Source: CAVZBT01 sp963773605 (GTDB lineage Bacteria > Acidobacteriota > UBA6911). From it: a stretch of DNA of 64,000 nt. The notes beneath the pieces were generated by a model that did not search any database, was not told the origin of the DNA, and worked only from the letters and a program-made list of their open reading frames with translations. The stretch covers positions 434,001 through 498,000 of the forward strand of contig CAVZBT010000010.1 in NCBI GenBank assembly GCA_963773605.1. The letters are read 5' to 3'. This document shows positions 52,479-61,892 of this stretch, piece by piece; positions within the stretch are counted from its first letter, which is position 1; every line of letters begins with the position of its first letter. The translations under genes were made by a program, and so were the position numbers.

Positions 52479-53741
52479 ATGCCCGTCAGAGATGCCGTCC
52501 GCTCGTTCAAGTTCAGGCTGGCCCTGCTGTTTGCGGTGATCGGGCCAGGCCTTATCACCAGCAACGTGGACAACGACGCCGGCGGTATCTACACCTACTC
52601 GCTCTGCGGCGCCCGCTACGGCTACTCGCTGCTGTGGCTGCTGCTGCCGGTGACGGTCGCCCTGATCGTGGTTCAGGAAATCTGCGCGCGCATGGGGACC
52701 GTGACGGGGAAGGGACTGGCCGACCTCATACGCGAACACTTCGGGCTGCGCGCCACGTTCCTCGTGATGATGGCGGTCCTGTTCACGAACCTCGGCAATG
52801 CCGTCGCCGAGTTTGCCGGGCTCGCGTCGAGTCTCGAACTTTTCGGGATCAGCCGCTACGTCTCCGTGCCACTCGGGGCGATTTTCGTCTGGTGGCTGAT
52901 CGTCTTCGGGAACTACAAGTCCGTCGAGAAAGCGTTCCTGATCGCGTGCCTCCTCTATCTGGCCTACCCCCTCTCCGGGCTGCTTTCCCACCCGGACTGG
53001 CGGGTAGCGGCCGAAGGGGCGATGCGCCCGACAATACCGCTCGATTTCGCGGGCGTCTCCATGATGGTCGGGGTCGTCGGGACGACCATCGCGCCGTGGA
53101 TGCAGTTTTATCTGCAGTCTTCGATCGTGGAGAAGAAAATCCAGTTATCGGAGTACTACAAGTCGCGTCTCGACGTCGTGTTCGGCTCCGTCATGGCCGT
53201 GGTCGTCGCCTTTGCCATCGTGATCAGCTGCGCGGCCACGCTGCATCGTTCCGGGATCACCCACCTGGAGTCCGGGGCTGACGCCGCCCTGGCGCTGGCC
53301 CCGCTGGCGGGCCGCTTCGCGTGGGTGCTGTTTGCCCTGGGGCTCGCCAACGCATCGCTGTTCGCCGCCTCCATCCTGCCGCTGGCGACCGCCTACAGCG
53401 TGTGCGAAGGGCTGGGACTCGAAGCCGGCCTCGACCGGAGCTTCAGCGAGGCGCCGGAGTTCTACTGGCTGTACACCGTGATCATCGTCATCAGCGCCGG
53501 CATCATCCTGCTTCCGGGTGCCCCGTTGCTGACGATCATCCTGGTCTCGCAGGTGATGAACGGGGTGCTTCTCCCGTTCATCCTCATATTCATGCTCATC
53601 CTGGTCAACAAGAAGTCCCTCATGGGGGACTACACCAACGGGCTGACCTACAATGTCGTGTCCTGGGCAACCACCGGCCTGGTCATAATTCTCACCGTCG
53701 TCATGGTGGGGACGAGCATCCTGGAACGTATCCGGGGTTGA
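52479..53741 (+). CDS. Nramp-family-like metal (probably Mg) transporter
   Basis: 420 residues with about eleven membrane helices. It belongs to the Nramp superfamily by overall pattern, but the canonical DPGN of helix 1 is DNDAGG here (PGLITSNVDNDAGGIYTYSL) and the MPH of helix 6 is APW (GTTIAPWMQFYLQSSIVEKK). The metal-selecting Met is thus an Ala, a change known from Nramp-related magnesium transporters. Coupling with the MgtE-N/CBS gene, 3 nt upstream, supports Mg or a related divalent ion. No ATPase or regulator is nearby. Confidence 0.85.
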   Translation: MPVRDAVRSFKFRLALLFAVIGPGLITSNVDNDAGGIYTYSLCGARYGYSLLWLLLPVTVALIVVQEICARMGTVTGKGLADLIREHFGLRATFLVMMAVLFTNLGNAVAEFAGLASSLELFGISRYVSVPLGAIFVWWLIVFGNYKSVEKAFLIACLLYLAYPLSGLLSHPDWRVAAEGAMRPTIPLDFAGVSMMVGVVGTTIAPWMQFYLQSSIVEKKIQLSEYYKSRLDVVFGSVMAVVVAFAIVISCAATLHRSGITHLESGADAALALAPLAGRFAWVLFALGLANASLFAASILPLATAYSVCEGLGLEAGLDRSFSEAPEFYWLYTVIIVISAGIILLPGAPLLTIILVSQVMNGVLLPFILIFMLILVNKKSLMGDYTNGLTYNVVSWATTGLVIILTVVMVGTSILERIRG

Positions 53742-53809
53742 TTCGAGAACGTTCGAGTCCTGGAGGTGAAGACGCGAATCCCCTCAAGACCTGAGAACTG
53801 GAGCTCATC

Positions 53810-54763
53810 GTGACGCATCAGCCGATCCGGATCGGCATCTCCGCGTGCCTCCTCGGCGAACAGGTGAGGTTCGACGGGGGGCACAAACACGACCGGTACA
53901 TCACGCTTACGCTTGGCGAACACTTCGAATGGGTGCCGGTCTGCCCGGAGGTGGAACTCGGGCTGGGGACGCCGCGCGAGACGATGCGGCTGCAGCAAGG
54001 CGAATCCGGGATCCGGATGGTCATGCTCAAGAGCGGACGCGATCTGACCGCGCCGATGCGCGCATACGCGCACGGGCGGGTGCGGCAGCTCGAGGCGGAG
54101 GATCTCAGCGGCTACCTATTGAAGAGCGACTCCCCGAGTTGCGGGCTTCTGCGGGTGCGCGTCTACGCCGCGTCCGGGATGCCGAGCCGCACCGGCCGGG
54201 GCCTGTTCGCCGAAGCGCTCGCCGAGCATTTCCCGCTCCTCCCGATCGAGGAGGAAGGGCGGCTGTGCGACCCGAAGTTGCGCGAGAACTGGGTCGAGCG
54301 CGTCTTTGCCTATCGCCGCCTGAAGGACCTGTGGGCTCTGCGATGGACAGTCCGGGACCTCGTCGCGTTCCACACCGCGCACAAGCTGACCGTCCTATCG
54401 CATTCCCCGGCCGCCTATACAAGGCTCGGCCGTCTGGTGGCGGGCGCGAGCGCAATGTCGCGGCCGGAGCTGCGCCGCAGATACCATGAGGGCTTGATGC
54501 AGGCGCTCTCGATCCTGGCCACCCGCGGGCGTCACGCAAATGTGCTCCAGCACATGGCCGGCTACTTCAAAAAGCAGCTGGACGAAGACTCGCGCCGGGA
54601 GCTTGGCAGCCTGATCGACGATTACCGTCGAGGTGAAGTGCCTCTGATTGTCCCGGTGACCCTCCTGAAGCACTATGTGCGCCGGTACGAAGTCTCATAC
54701 CTGGCCGGACAGGTCTACTTGAATCCGCACCCGAAAGAGCTTGCGTTGCGCAATCACGTCTGA
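53810..54763 (+). CDS. DUF523-DUF1722 protein (YbgA-like)
   Basis: 317 residues from GTG 53810 with GGAG upstream. The first half is DUF523: IRIGISACLLGEQVRFDGGH, WVPVCPEVELGLGTPRETM and LKSDSPSCGL with its conserved cysteines. The second half is DUF1722/YbgA: LVAFHTAHKLTVLSHSP, YHEGLMQALSILATRGRHAN and PLIVPVTLLKHYVRR. The biochemical function is not established to my knowledge; DUF523 proteins have been linked to sulfur or thiouracil chemistry. It overlaps the end of the CPBP gene by 10 nt. Confidence 0.9.
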   Translation: MTHQPIRIGISACLLGEQVRFDGGHKHDRYITLTLGEHFEWVPVCPEVELGLGTPRETMRLQQGESGIRMVMLKSGRDLTAPMRAYAHGRVRQLEAEDLSGYLLKSDSPSCGLLRVRVYAASGMPSRTGRGLFAEALAEHFPLLPIEEEGRLCDPKLRENWVERVFAYRRLKDLWALRWTVRDLVAFHTAHKLTVLSHSPAAYTRLGRLVAGASAMSRPELRRRYHEGLMQALSILATRGRHANVLQHMAGYFKKQLDEDSRRELGSLIDDYRRGEVPLIVPVTLLKHYVRRYEVSYLAGQVYLNPHPKELALRNHV

Positions 54764-57700
54764 GATCCAGGGGCGGCCCGATCGACGGTAAAGCGCCGGT
54801 ACAGGAGCCAGGCTGTGGCCAGGAGCACGGCCGCCCTGAGTCCCGCCGTCGGCAGCGCCGCCGGGAATGCCCCCGAGACGGCGTCCTGCGCGACGGCGAG
54901 GACCTGCACGCCTGCCACCGCAAAAAAGACGGCCCGGGGGTCGACGCGCACGACGAAGACATACGCCAGAAACAGCACCACGCCCCCGGTGATGCCGGCG
55001 ACCAGCCACGAAGGAACGGTTTCGACCGAGCCGCCGGCCGCAACGCCCGCCGCCAGGAACAGCGCGACCCCGGCGGCTTTCCTGCGCACCCATCCGTTGG
55101 TGAATCGGTCAATGGCGGTCAGGAACAGCAGGAGCAGGATCGACTGCACAAGGCATCCCGTGACGGGCTCCACGAGGGCGTCGAGCCAGGGGCTCCAGGT
55201 CCCCAGCGCCGCATAGTTCGACCAGGTCGGCGAGAGCTTGTGAGCGAACCGGGACAAGACTGCGGAGAGCCCTGACGCAAGCGCCGCGAGGGCTAACCCT
55301 GCGACCGGACCCCCGGCTGCACCGGCTTCGGCGGCGGGGCGCCATGCCGAGGCGAACCCGCCCAGCAAGGCGACCCCGGCGGCGAGGAGGACGGCCGCGA
55401 TCAAACCGCCGCCGACGAGCAGGCCCGCTTGGAGCTTGAACGGCTGGGCGGTCGAGAACTGCGAAGCCAGCGTCGGAAACCGGTTCAGCAGATTCGCTCC
55501 CCCGGCGACGGCCCCCAGCGCGAGAAGGAACAGAAACGTCGCGACTGAGAATCTTCTCCGGCTCCAGCTGATCACGGCCGCAACCACGCCCGCGACGGCG
55601 GCGACGATCAGGAGCACGCGTGTCGCCATCTCCACGACGTCGGGTACAACCCGGCGGTCACGCTCGCTGCGGGACCAGTCCTCGGGCACATGAACGAACC
55701 GGTAGGCATCCACGACGGCGTTCCCGGCGATCTGGACGCCGACGCGGGCCTCGCCTTGCTTCAGGGGCTTCGTCTTGTCCGCGAACGTGAAGAGCCAGTC
55801 GGTGCGGTTCTTGAGCTTTGAAGGGGAAGCCGAGACTTCATTGAACTGCGCAGTCCCGGCCTGGAAGAGTTCGCCCAGGGCTCGCTGCGCCATTGCCCGT
55901 GCTTCCGCTTCCGGGAGCGCTGCGCCGGGCCTGTCTTCGGGGAGCGTGTGCTTGAACCTCTTGACATTGGCGTCGCTCGAGACCGAGACCAGGTATTCTT
56001 CGGCGCGTTCCGCGACATCGCCTTCGAACCGGGCGAACCGGACCGTTCTGCGCGGTTCCGGCAGATAGGTGCCGAGCAGGTCCCGGTACCCATCGCGTCC
56101 TCCGGTCTGCCAGACGAACCTGTGGGCTTCGCCCGGAGTGGCACCGACGCCGGGCAGTACCTTCCACTGGGGTCCGAGCTCGATGCCGCGGCGGGCAAGC
56201 TCCTGGCGGGCAGCTCTCTCGGCGTCCGCGCGGCTCGCCCGCAACGGCGGCGACTCGGTCCGGAATGGCGTAAACAGCGCCCAGAGCACCAGCCCCACGC
56301 TCCCGGCGACGGGCACGAACCGCGGGATCGTCGCGGGGGCGGCCGCGCGGGGCAGGGGCTCTTCAGGCGCCTCGGCGCGCGGTTCGGCCGGCTGCCACGC
56401 TCGGTTGCGCATTGTATCGGGTATCTCGGTCCAGCCACGCGCGCGATAGCGGGAAACCAGCACGATCCAAAGCGGCATGAGCGCCAGCAGCACCAGCAGG
56501 ACCCGGTCCGCCCATATACCGGGTGCCGTCGAGACGAACACCGGGATGGCGAACCAGACCACGTCGTAGGCAAAGTGCATGACGATCGACGGCCACAGAC
56601 CGAACGCAAGGTAGAGGGAGCCGAAGATGAACGAGGGGACGACCAGTTCGACCATCCGGGCATAGGACGGCTGGGTGGCATAGCTGGCATGGCCGGCGCC
56701 GAAGACGGCCGCCTGCAGGACCATGGCTCCGGCGATCCACCAGTTGCGCCTGCCGAACCGGGTGCCGAGGAGCGCCGCCCCCGCCAGGGGCACGGCTCGG
56801 AACAGCGTCTCTTCCCAGAACCCTGCCTGGGAGGAGACCGCGATCGACGTCAGCCACGGGAGATAGGACGCCAGGACATCGGGGTCGACGAGGGTGTCCG
56901 AGGGGGTCCACCACCCGAGGTAGCGGGTCGTGGCGAAGTACAGCACGACCTCGTAGGCGAAAAACACGGCCACGAGCATGTAGGCCGCCAGCGTGCGGCC
57001 GAGAAGGCCCCTGGACGCGGCCACCTCCGTCGACCAGAGTTTCCACAACTGCGGGTGGTGCGGAAACGCCCTGCGCGAGAGGCTTTCGGCGGCCATGAAG
57101 GACAGCGAAAAAACGAACGTGTTCAGGACAAACATCAGTGCCAGGAGTGCGAGCTGCTGGGCGGTGAACCCGCCGACGGATACGGCCGTGTCATAACCGA
57201 GCCAGCGGAGCGGCCAGGAATTGATCCCGGCGAGCACCTGCAGGAAGGCGATAAACAGGCCCCAGAAGAGCGGCGCGCGCCAGAGGATCCAGCGCTGCCG
57301 CATCAGGAAGAACAGTCCGATGGCGCAACCGCCGACGAGGTACAGGAGCACCATGGCGATCGCCGCGGTGGCGCCGATCACGGTATTGGCCGACCGCATC
57401 TGCTCATACCGGCGCGAAAACGCTTCCGGGACCTGGACGAAATGCTGCACTTCCGTCAGCCGGTCGCCGCCCACAACCAGGCGCAGGCGGTAGCGCCCCG
57501 CACCGATCTGGACGTCAGGCCGCTCGTAGACGAAGGTGTGGTCGACGCGGCCTCCCGGGCGCACCTCGCGCGATTTTTCGACAAGGCGATAGCCGGAAAG
57601 GTCTACGTCCCAGTCTCGGGTCGCCGACTGGTCCGCGAGCTGCTGGGCATCGGCCGGCGCGAGGGCCGCCCCGGCCTCTTTTTCCGGGAGTCTCACGGCA

Positions 57701-58083
57701 AAACCGTAGGGGTCTCCGCGGGGCGTGAACCACAGGTGTGCCTCCCGGGCCTCCCCTTCTTTGAAGTGCCGCACCACCCACTTGAACGGGTGATAGAGGC
57801 CTGAGGTGAACATGTTCCGGAGGGCCGTGGTTCCGCCAGCCTCCAGTTCCACGAAGTTCTGCACCTCCTGTTCCCGCTGAAACGACGCGACCTCGCGGAA
57901 GCCGGCAGGGGCGAGGCGGTATTTCTCGTCAAGTTCTCTCGCCCGCGCGAGCGCACCCGCCCGGTCCATCCGCAGGTCGAGCGACACGATCGGGAACGCC
58001 TGCGCGAAGTAACGCAGCGCGAACCACCCGGACCCGAGGGACAACAGCGCGAACACGACCCAGAATACCGGTTTGCGAAACAT
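54754..58083 (-). CDS. Very large CPBP-family intramembrane protease
   Basis: About 1109 residues from ATG 58083 (MFRKPVFWVVFALLSLGSGW). An N-terminal membrane helix and a 200-residue periplasmic domain are followed by a helix bundle carrying the CPBP motifs: EETLFRAVPLAG (E424-E425...R429), FGAGHA and HFAYDVVWF, the EExxxR, FxxxH and HxxxD sites. A second extramembrane domain (about 600-830) and another bundle of at least six helices follow. Ordinary CPBP enzymes are about 200-300 residues, so two-thirds of this protein is extra. Substrate unknown; bacteriocin immunity or protein processing are known roles in the family. Confidence 0.85.
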   Translation of the reverse strand: MFRKPVFWVVFALLSLGSGWFALRYFAQAFPIVSLDLRMDRAGALARARELDEKYRLAPAGFREVASFQREQEVQNFVELEAGGTTALRNMFTSGLYHPFKWVVRHFKEGEAREAHLWFTPRGDPYGFAVRLPEKEAGAALAPADAQQLADQSATRDWDVDLSGYRLVEKSREVRPGGRVDHTFVYERPDVQIGAGRYRLRLVVGGDRLTEVQHFVQVPEAFSRRYEQMRSANTVIGATAAIAMVLLYLVGGCAIGLFFLMRQRWILWRAPLFWGLFIAFLQVLAGINSWPLRWLGYDTAVSVGGFTAQQLALLALMFVLNTFVFSLSFMAAESLSRRAFPHHPQLWKLWSTEVAASRGLLGRTLAAYMLVAVFFAYEVVLYFATTRYLGWWTPSDTLVDPDVLASYLPWLTSIAVSSQAGFWEETLFRAVPLAGAALLGTRFGRRNWWIAGAMVLQAAVFGAGHASYATQPSYARMVELVVPSFIFGSLYLAFGLWPSIVMHFAYDVVWFAIPVFVSTAPGIWADRVLLVLLALMPLWIVLVSRYRARGWTEIPDTMRNRAWQPAEPRAEAPEEPLPRAAAPATIPRFVPVAGSVGLVLWALFTPFRTESPPLRASRADAERAARQELARRGIELGPQWKVLPGVGATPGEAHRFVWQTGGRDGYRDLLGTYLPEPRRTVRFARFEGDVAERAEEYLVSVSSDANVKRFKHTLPEDRPGAALPEAEARAMAQRALGELFQAGTAQFNEVSASPSKLKNRTDWLFTFADKTKPLKQGEARVGVQIAGNAVVDAYRFVHVPEDWSRSERDRRVVPDVVEMATRVLLIVAAVAGVVAAVISWSRRRFSVATFLFLLALGAVAGGANLLNRFPTLASQFSTAQPFKLQAGLLVGGGLIAAVLLAAGVALLGGFASAWRPAAEAGAAGGPVAGLALAALASGLSAVLSRFAHKLSPTWSNYAALGTWSPWLDALVEPVTGCLVQSILLLLFLTAIDRFTNGWVRRKAAGVALFLAAGVAAGGSVETVPSWLVAGITGGVVLFLAYVFVVRVDPRAVFFAVAGVQVLAVAQDAVSGAFPAALPTAGLRAAVLLATAWLLYRRFTVDRAAPGSQT

Positions 58084-58162
58084 CGTGCGCTCCTGCTCTG
58101 CAGTACGGCGAGAATACGGGAGTCGCCCCGGGCAGGCAAAGGGAATTTGACAGCGAGACGGC

Positions 58163-58308
58163 AATTTGGAATGCGGCGCCTCGGCGCCGCTTTCCCCTTA
58201 CGCTCTACGGCCGAAATGCTCGGCGCCTCGGCGCCACCCCGAATCGAGACATTGCAATGCCCACCCCGCAATCTCGAAGTCGGCGTCGTCGAGCCGCCGC
58301 ACTTCACA
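58163..58308. repeat. Intergenic hairpin repeat, family 1, copy R7 (diverged long form)
   Basis: Left AATTTGGAATGCGGCGCCTC, right GTCGTCGAGCCGCCGCACTT. The left stem has shifted to GGCGCCTCGGCGCC, which appears twice. The conserved ends and intergenic position between two minus-strand genes place it in family 1. Confidence 0.7.
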
Positions 58309-58315
58309 GCCGCGA

Positions 58316-58948
58316 TCAGTCGAACACGGTGGGGGTGTCGGGGTGGGCGAGGGAGGCGAAGGCGTCCTTTATGTGACGCGGTCTGGTGCGCTCTCCCGAG
58401 AGCGGCGAGGGGAGCTCCGAGGCCGCGAAGAACGCGGCGTCGGACGTTTCGTCGCTCGGACGGGGCTGGCCGCCCAGCAGCGCGCAGTGGAAGACGATCT
58501 TGAACGCGTGAAAGACCTCGACCGGCCTCATCCGGTTGGCGTCGTAGACGCCGATGACCTTGCGCGCCTTGACGAGAAGCCCCGACTCCTCCAGTGTCTC
58601 GCGCTCGGCGGCTTGGGACGGGACGTTGCCGACATCCACCCAGCCGCCGGGGAGCGTCCAGCCCCCGTCGATGCGTTCGCGCACAAACAGGAGTTTCCCG
58701 CCCCCGTCGAAGACCGCCGCCCGGACATCCACCTTGGGGGTCGCGTAGCCGATCTGGGCTTCGAAGGCCCTGATAATGGGGGCGAAGGCAATCGATGAGC
58801 TCTCGCTGATCATCTCGGCGGCAATTGCGATCAGGCGCCGGCACCGCTGCCTCTGGAAATCGTCGTGGGCAAAGTGCAACTCGGATTGCGCCAGGGCCTG
58901 TATTTCTCGCGCCCACTCGAGCACGCGGGGAGCATGGGATCCCGACAC
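58316..58948 (-). CDS. NUDIX hydrolase with N-terminal extension (YjhB-like)
   Basis: 210 residues from GTG 58948 with GGAGG upstream. An N-terminal helical domain (VLEWAREIQALAQSELHFAH) precedes the Nudix fold: DVRAAVFDGGGKLLFVRERI and the box GGWVDVGNVPSQAAERETLEESG. The first Glu of the canonical GX5E is Asn here, as in some relatives; REtLEES is intact. It probably hydrolyses a nucleotide sugar or ADP-ribose-like substrate. The gene diverges from the M28 peptidase. Confidence 0.88.
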   Translation of the reverse strand: MSGSHAPRVLEWAREIQALAQSELHFAHDDFQRQRCRRLIAIAAEMISESSSIAFAPIIRAFEAQIGYATPKVDVRAAVFDGGGKLLFVRERIDGGWTLPGGWVDVGNVPSQAAERETLEESGLLVKARKVIGVYDANRMRPVEVFHAFKIVFHCALLGGQPRPSDETSDAAFFAASELPSPLSGERTRPRHIKDAFASLAHPDTPTVFD

Positions 58949-59086
58949 GATACCTCCGTTGGTTGGGAGTGGTCGCCGAACGGCCGAACCTCGTCATAGC
59001 TTACCATGTGCATTACGGCTTGCCCTCCCTGGCCGGGCGCGATACAAATTCCCGGCAGAATGCGTCCATGGATTAGAGGTGCCCCG

Positions 59087-61327
59087 ATGTCGATCCGAAG
59101 AGTTGTGCTGCTGTTCGCTTCTGCCCTGCTGCTGCCGGCGTCTCCTCGATCCGCCCAGTCGCCGCCCGGCGGCGACGAAAAGTGGGAAGCCTTTTTTCGC
59201 GCGCGGCCGGACCCGGCCAACATACGCGAGTACGCGCGGCGGCTGAGCGCGCGTCCCCACCACGTTGGTTCTCCCTACGGCAAAGACAACGCCGAATGGC
59301 TGCGGGCGAAGTTCAAGGAGTTCGGCTGGGACGCCTCGATCGAGCGGTTCGACGTGCTGTTCCCGACGCCGAAGGAGCGTGCGCTCGAAATGCTCACCCC
59401 GTCTAAGTTCGTAGCGCGGCTGGACGAGCCGGCTTTCCCGCAGGACCCGACCAGTGGACAGAAATCCGAACAGCTGCCGACCTACACCGCTTATTCAATC
59501 GATGGCGACGTGACCGGGCCGCTGGTCTTCGTGAACTTCGGGCGCCCGGTCGATTACGAGCAACTCGACCGGCGCGGCATTTCTGTCAAGGGGGCCATCG
59601 TGATCGCCCGCTACGGAGCGTGCTGGCGCGGAATCAAGCCCAAGGTGGCCGCCGAGCACGGGGCCATCGGCTGCCTCATCTACTCGGACCCTCGAGAGGA
59701 CGGCTATTTCGACGGAGATGTCTTCCCGGACGGCCCGATGCGCAACCGCGACGGGGTGCAGCGGGGGAGTGTCATGGACATGCCGGTGTATCCCGGCGAT
59801 CCGCTTACGCCGGGGATCGGCGCGACGCCGGGTGCGAAGCAGCTGGCGTTGAAGGATGCCCGGACCCTGACCAGAATCCCGGTGCTTCCGATTTCGTACG
59901 GCGACGCGGAGCCGCTGCTGGCCGCCCTCGCGGGTCCGGTCGCACCGGCCGAGTGGCGCGGCGCCCTGCCGCTGACGTACCACATCGGGCCGGGGCCGAC
60001 GACCGTGCACCTGAAGGTGGCGTTCAACTGGGACATCAAGCCGATCTTTGACGTGATCGCCCGGATCCCGGGCTCGGCCTCCCCGGACGAGTGGATCATC
60101 CGGGGCAACCACCATGACGCCTGGGTCAACGGCGCAGCGGACCCCGTGAGCGCCATGGCCGCGGAGCTCGAGGAGGCGCGCGTCCTGGGCGAGATGCGCC
60201 GCAACGGCTGGCAGCCGAAACGCACGATCGTTTACGCCGCTTGGGACGGGGAAGAGCCCGCGCTGCTCGGTTCGACCGAATGGGTCGAGCTTCATGGCGC
60301 GGAGTTGGAGAAGAAGGGCGTCGCCTACATCAACACCGACGCCAACGGGCGCGGCATACTTTCAATGGGCGGGTCCCATGCGCTGCAGCGCTTCATCAAC
60401 GACGTCGCCCGGGCCGTCGAAGACCCCGAAGCCAAGGTGAGTGTGTGGAAACGTCTGCAGTCGTCGAGGATCGCTGCCGGGACCGCCGAGGACCGGAGCA
60501 AGGCGAGGTCGCGCCCGGACCTGTCAATCGACGCGCTCGGGTCCGGCTCGGACTACACCCCGTTCCTGCAACACAACGGCGTCGCCGTCCTTAACCTCGG
60601 GTTTGGCGGAGAAGACGCAAGCGGGATTTACCACTCCATTTACGACGATTTTTATCATTACACCAAATTCGAGGACCCGGAATTCATCTACGGCCGCGCG
60701 CTGGCCCAGACGGTGGGGACGGCCGTGATCCGGCTTGCCGACGCCTTGGTGTTGCCCTTCGAGTTCAGCAGGACCGCCGAAACCGTCACCGGCTACGTCG
60801 GCGAGCTCCAGGCGCTGCTCAAGCAGCGTCAGGCGGACGCCCGCGAACTCAACCGGCAGATCGAGGAAGGTGTGCAGGCCGACCTCATAGACCCGAGAAG
60901 GCCTGTAACCCTACCGGCGGTCGAGGAAGTGCCGCCGGCCATCAATTTCGCGCCGCTCGAGAATGCGGCTGCACGATTGACGGCCAGCGCGGATCTGTAC
61001 GGGAAGGCGCTCGCGGTCGCCGGACCGAAGCTGGCGGCCCACCCCGAGATTGTGCGTTCCGTCAATCTCAAACTGGCCCAGGCCGAGCGCCAGATGCTCG
61101 ATCCCGCCGGGTTGCCTGATCGCGAGTGGTTCCGGCACCTGGTTTATGCGCCCGGTTTCTATACGGGATACGACGTCAAGACCCTCCCCGGCGTGCGAGA
61201 ATCGATCGAGCGGAAACGCTACCGGGAAGCGGAAGCCGAGGGTGTGCGCGCTGCGCGCGCCCTCGATCGAATGTCGGCCCTGATTGCGGACGCGGCCGAG
61301 GAGATGCGGCGGCTGGGATCAAATTGA
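59087..61327 (+). CDS. Exported M28 (glutamate carboxypeptidase II-like) aminopeptidase
   Basis: 746 residues from ATG 59087 (GAGG upstream), signal peptide SIRRVVLLFASALLLPASPR. The architecture is like PSMA/GCP II. A PA domain (about 110-270: VFVNFGRPVDYEQLDRRG, KGAIVIARYGACWRG) is inserted in the catalytic domain. Zinc ligands are in IIRGNHHDAWVNGAADP (about 342-353), WDGEEPALLGSTEW, YINTDANGRG and IYHSIYDDFYHYTKFEDPEF. A C-terminal dimerisation helix bundle follows. It trims peptides or dipeptides in the periplasm. Confidence 0.92.
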   Translation: MSIRRVVLLFASALLLPASPRSAQSPPGGDEKWEAFFRARPDPANIREYARRLSARPHHVGSPYGKDNAEWLRAKFKEFGWDASIERFDVLFPTPKERALEMLTPSKFVARLDEPAFPQDPTSGQKSEQLPTYTAYSIDGDVTGPLVFVNFGRPVDYEQLDRRGISVKGAIVIARYGACWRGIKPKVAAEHGAIGCLIYSDPREDGYFDGDVFPDGPMRNRDGVQRGSVMDMPVYPGDPLTPGIGATPGAKQLALKDARTLTRIPVLPISYGDAEPLLAALAGPVAPAEWRGALPLTYHIGPGPTTVHLKVAFNWDIKPIFDVIARIPGSASPDEWIIRGNHHDAWVNGAADPVSAMAAELEEARVLGEMRRNGWQPKRTIVYAAWDGEEPALLGSTEWVELHGAELEKKGVAYINTDANGRGILSMGGSHALQRFINDVARAVEDPEAKVSVWKRLQSSRIAAGTAEDRSKARSRPDLSIDALGSGSDYTPFLQHNGVAVLNLGFGGEDASGIYHSIYDDFYHYTKFEDPEFIYGRALAQTVGTAVIRLADALVLPFEFSRTAETVTGYVGELQALLKQRQADARELNRQIEEGVQADLIDPRRPVTLPAVEEVPPAINFAPLENAAARLTASADLYGKALAVAGPKLAAHPEIVRSVNLKLAQAERQMLDPAGLPDREWFRHLVYAPGFYTGYDVKTLPGVRESIERKRYREAEAEGVRAARALDRMSALIADAAEEMRRLGSN

Positions 61328-61349
61328 AATTTGACCCCAGAATCCATGC

Positions 61350-61571
61350 TCAAGACCGGACCCCTTTTCGCTTCAGGACGAGGACGATGCCTCCGGCGAT
61401 GGCGGCTGCACCGATGATGGGAGGGAGGGGAAGAGTCCTGGTGCTTTCCTTGCTCGCTTCGATTGGGCCGATGTCCAAGACCTTCTCGCGTGTCGTGTAA
61501 GTGATCCCCTGGTATGCCAGAATCAGGACCCCGGCGATGATGAGGATGATACCGATCGTGCGTGCACCCAT
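61350..61571 (-). CDS. Small membrane protein of unknown function
   Basis: 73 residues from ATG 61571, with GGAGGG upstream. Two membrane helices (TIGIILIIAGVLILAYQGIT; IIGAAAIAGGIVLVLKRKG) flank a periplasmic loop TYTTREKVLDIGPIEASKES. This small-protein type is widespread in acidobacteria and deltaproteobacteria without known role. Longer starts to 61622 lack ribosome sites. Confidence 0.75.
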   Translation of the reverse strand: MGARTIGIILIIAGVLILAYQGITYTTREKVLDIGPIEASKESTRTLPLPPIIGAAAIAGGIVLVLKRKGVRS

Positions 61572-61729
61572 AGGCCATTCCCTCCGTAGATGGACAGTCA
61601 CTTCCCTCTGCCTCATAAGCAACTCGCCGGCCAGTTGGGCTCAAGGGTGCAAGATTCATGAATTACTAAACTTGGCGTTGATGGAGGAGTGGTTTACCTG
61701 TTTTGAGGCGGGAAATTTGTCCGGGCTCT

Positions 61730-61779
61730 GGAGTGCGGCGGCTCGACGCCGCTTTGGCGTCGGCGCCTGGGCGCCGACC
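61730..61779. repeat. Intergenic hairpin repeat, family 1, copy R8 (half form)
   Basis: GGAGTGCGGCGGCTCGACGC then CGCTTT and the hairpin GTCGGCGCCTGGGCGCCGAC. The layout is as in R4 but with a T at the loop. It lies upstream of the oxidoreductase gene. Confidence 0.85.
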
Positions 61780-61892
61780 TTCGGCCCGTGCCAACCGATC
61801 GAGTACAATCCGAAAAGCGGTGCCGAGGGACCGCCTTTCATAAGCGCCGGAACCGGGCTTTGTGCCTGGTGAGCGGTCAAAGGGGGAAGGCC

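Noticed and set aside
53763..53812. 15-codon leader frame before the DUF523-DUF1722 gene
   Set aside because: Its GTG overlaps the would-be ribosome site, and no attenuator hairpin is present.
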